A stretch of DNA of 64,000 nt from Rhizobium sp. CC-YZS058 (GTDB taxonomy: Bacteria > Pseudomonadota > Alphaproteobacteria > Rhizobiales > Rhizobiaceae). A model generated the notes under the pieces. That model worked only from the letters and a program-made list of their open reading frames with translations. It had not been told where the DNA came from and did not search any database. The position numbers and the translations under genes were made by a program. How positions within the stretch are numbered: the first letter of the stretch is position 1; the number at the start of each line of letters is the position of its first letter. This document shows positions 63,835 through 64,000 of the stretch, in pieces. The stretch is taken from contig NZ_JAYESJ010000001.1 in the NCBI RefSeq assembly GCF_034720595.1, forward strand, positions 1,886,001 to 1,950,000. Reading direction: 5' to 3'.

Positions 63835-64000
63835 TCAATACCAGCCGATCGCCACCTGCGCCTCTTCCGACATGCGGTCCGGCGTCCATGGCGGATCGAA
63901 AGTCATGCTCACCTCGACGCCAGAGACGCCTTCCACCGCGCCGACGGCGTTCTCCACCCAGCCCGGCATTTCGCCTGCCACCGGGCAACCGGGCGCCGTG
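63835..64000 (-). CDS. MIP18/DUF59-family Fe-S assembly protein (SufT-like), C-terminal part
   Basis: The minus strand translates to APGCPVAGEMPGWVENAVG and, later, VSMTFDPPWTPDRMSEEAQ before the stop. The TAPGCP and FDPPWTPDRMS motifs are those of the SUF-associated DUF59 protein that ends rhizobial suf operons and helps Fe-S maturation. The start lies beyond the window. It runs 77 bases ahead of sufA in the same direction, indicating one operon. Confidence 0.92.
   Translation of the reverse strand, partial: TAPGCPVAGEMPGWVENAVGAVEGVSGVEVSMTFDPPWTPDRMSEEAQVAIGWY

Overview
The window is GC-rich, densely packed chromosomal DNA from an alphaproteobacterium, most likely Rhizobiaceae (Rhizobium, Agrobacterium, Shinella and relatives). 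Pointers are a choline-dependent phosphatidylcholine synthase, paired DUF1127 proteins next to an anti-Shine-Dalgarno sRNA of the rhizobial alpha-r14/cuckoo type, a GTTC-N7-GTTC SOS box before lexA, a B12-dependent ribonucleotide reductase and a tandem glycine riboswitch before gcvTHP. The genus cannot be fixed from sequence reading alone. No rRNA, prophage, insertion sequence or CRISPR array was seen; five tRNA genes are present.

Layout. 0-5.5 kb: the 3' end of a class I PHA synthase, methionine aminopeptidase, radC (with an apparent frame break near its 5' end), soluble transhydrogenase and trigger factor. 5.7-7.1 kb: tRNA-Leu, a three-hairpin sRNA with CCUCCUCCC in every loop, and two DUF1127 genes. 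7.1-16.1 kb, minus strand: a CorC/HlyC-type membrane protein, a FadR-type regulator, a four-gene BMP-family (nucleoside-type) ABC importer, a quinone reductase and phosphatidylcholine synthase. 16.3-23.7 kb: a UbiH-family monooxygenase, an AEC transporter, CcdA, tRNA-Lys, tRNA-Cys, tRNA-Asn, lexA and several tiny proteins.

23.7-31.9 kb resembles the ChrR/sigma-E singlet-oxygen regulon of Rhodobacter: photolyase, FAD oxidoreductase, DUF1365, cyclopropane fatty acid synthase and an MFS carrier on the plus strand, facing an SDR gene and a ChrR-like anti-sigma gene on the minus strand. TGATCC-N18-TAG promoters stand before both phr and chrR. No ECF sigma gene lies beside chrR, and the ChrR-like protein lacks the two zinc-binding cysteines of its anti-sigma domain.

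32-45.9 kb carries cysteine synthase, alanyl-tRNA editing, sulfurtransferase, GNAT, alanine dehydrogenase with a divergent Lrp/AsnC regulator, HlyU-like, PhoX, threonine ammonia-lyase, Dps, a CinA/MoaB-like protein, WrbA and a metallophosphoesterase. 46-51.3 kb holds tRNA-Leu, a purine phosphoribosyltransferase and nrdJ behind a long leader with an NrdR-like box. 51.3-52.8 kb is a visibly AT-richer accessory patch with a small-protein/hypothetical pair and strong hairpins. 52.8-64 kb holds a GNAT, an L,D-transpeptidase lipoprotein, an MscS channel, a PCu(A)C chaperone, the riboswitch-controlled gcvTHP operon, an orphan PAS histidine kinase and Fe-S assembly genes running off the end.
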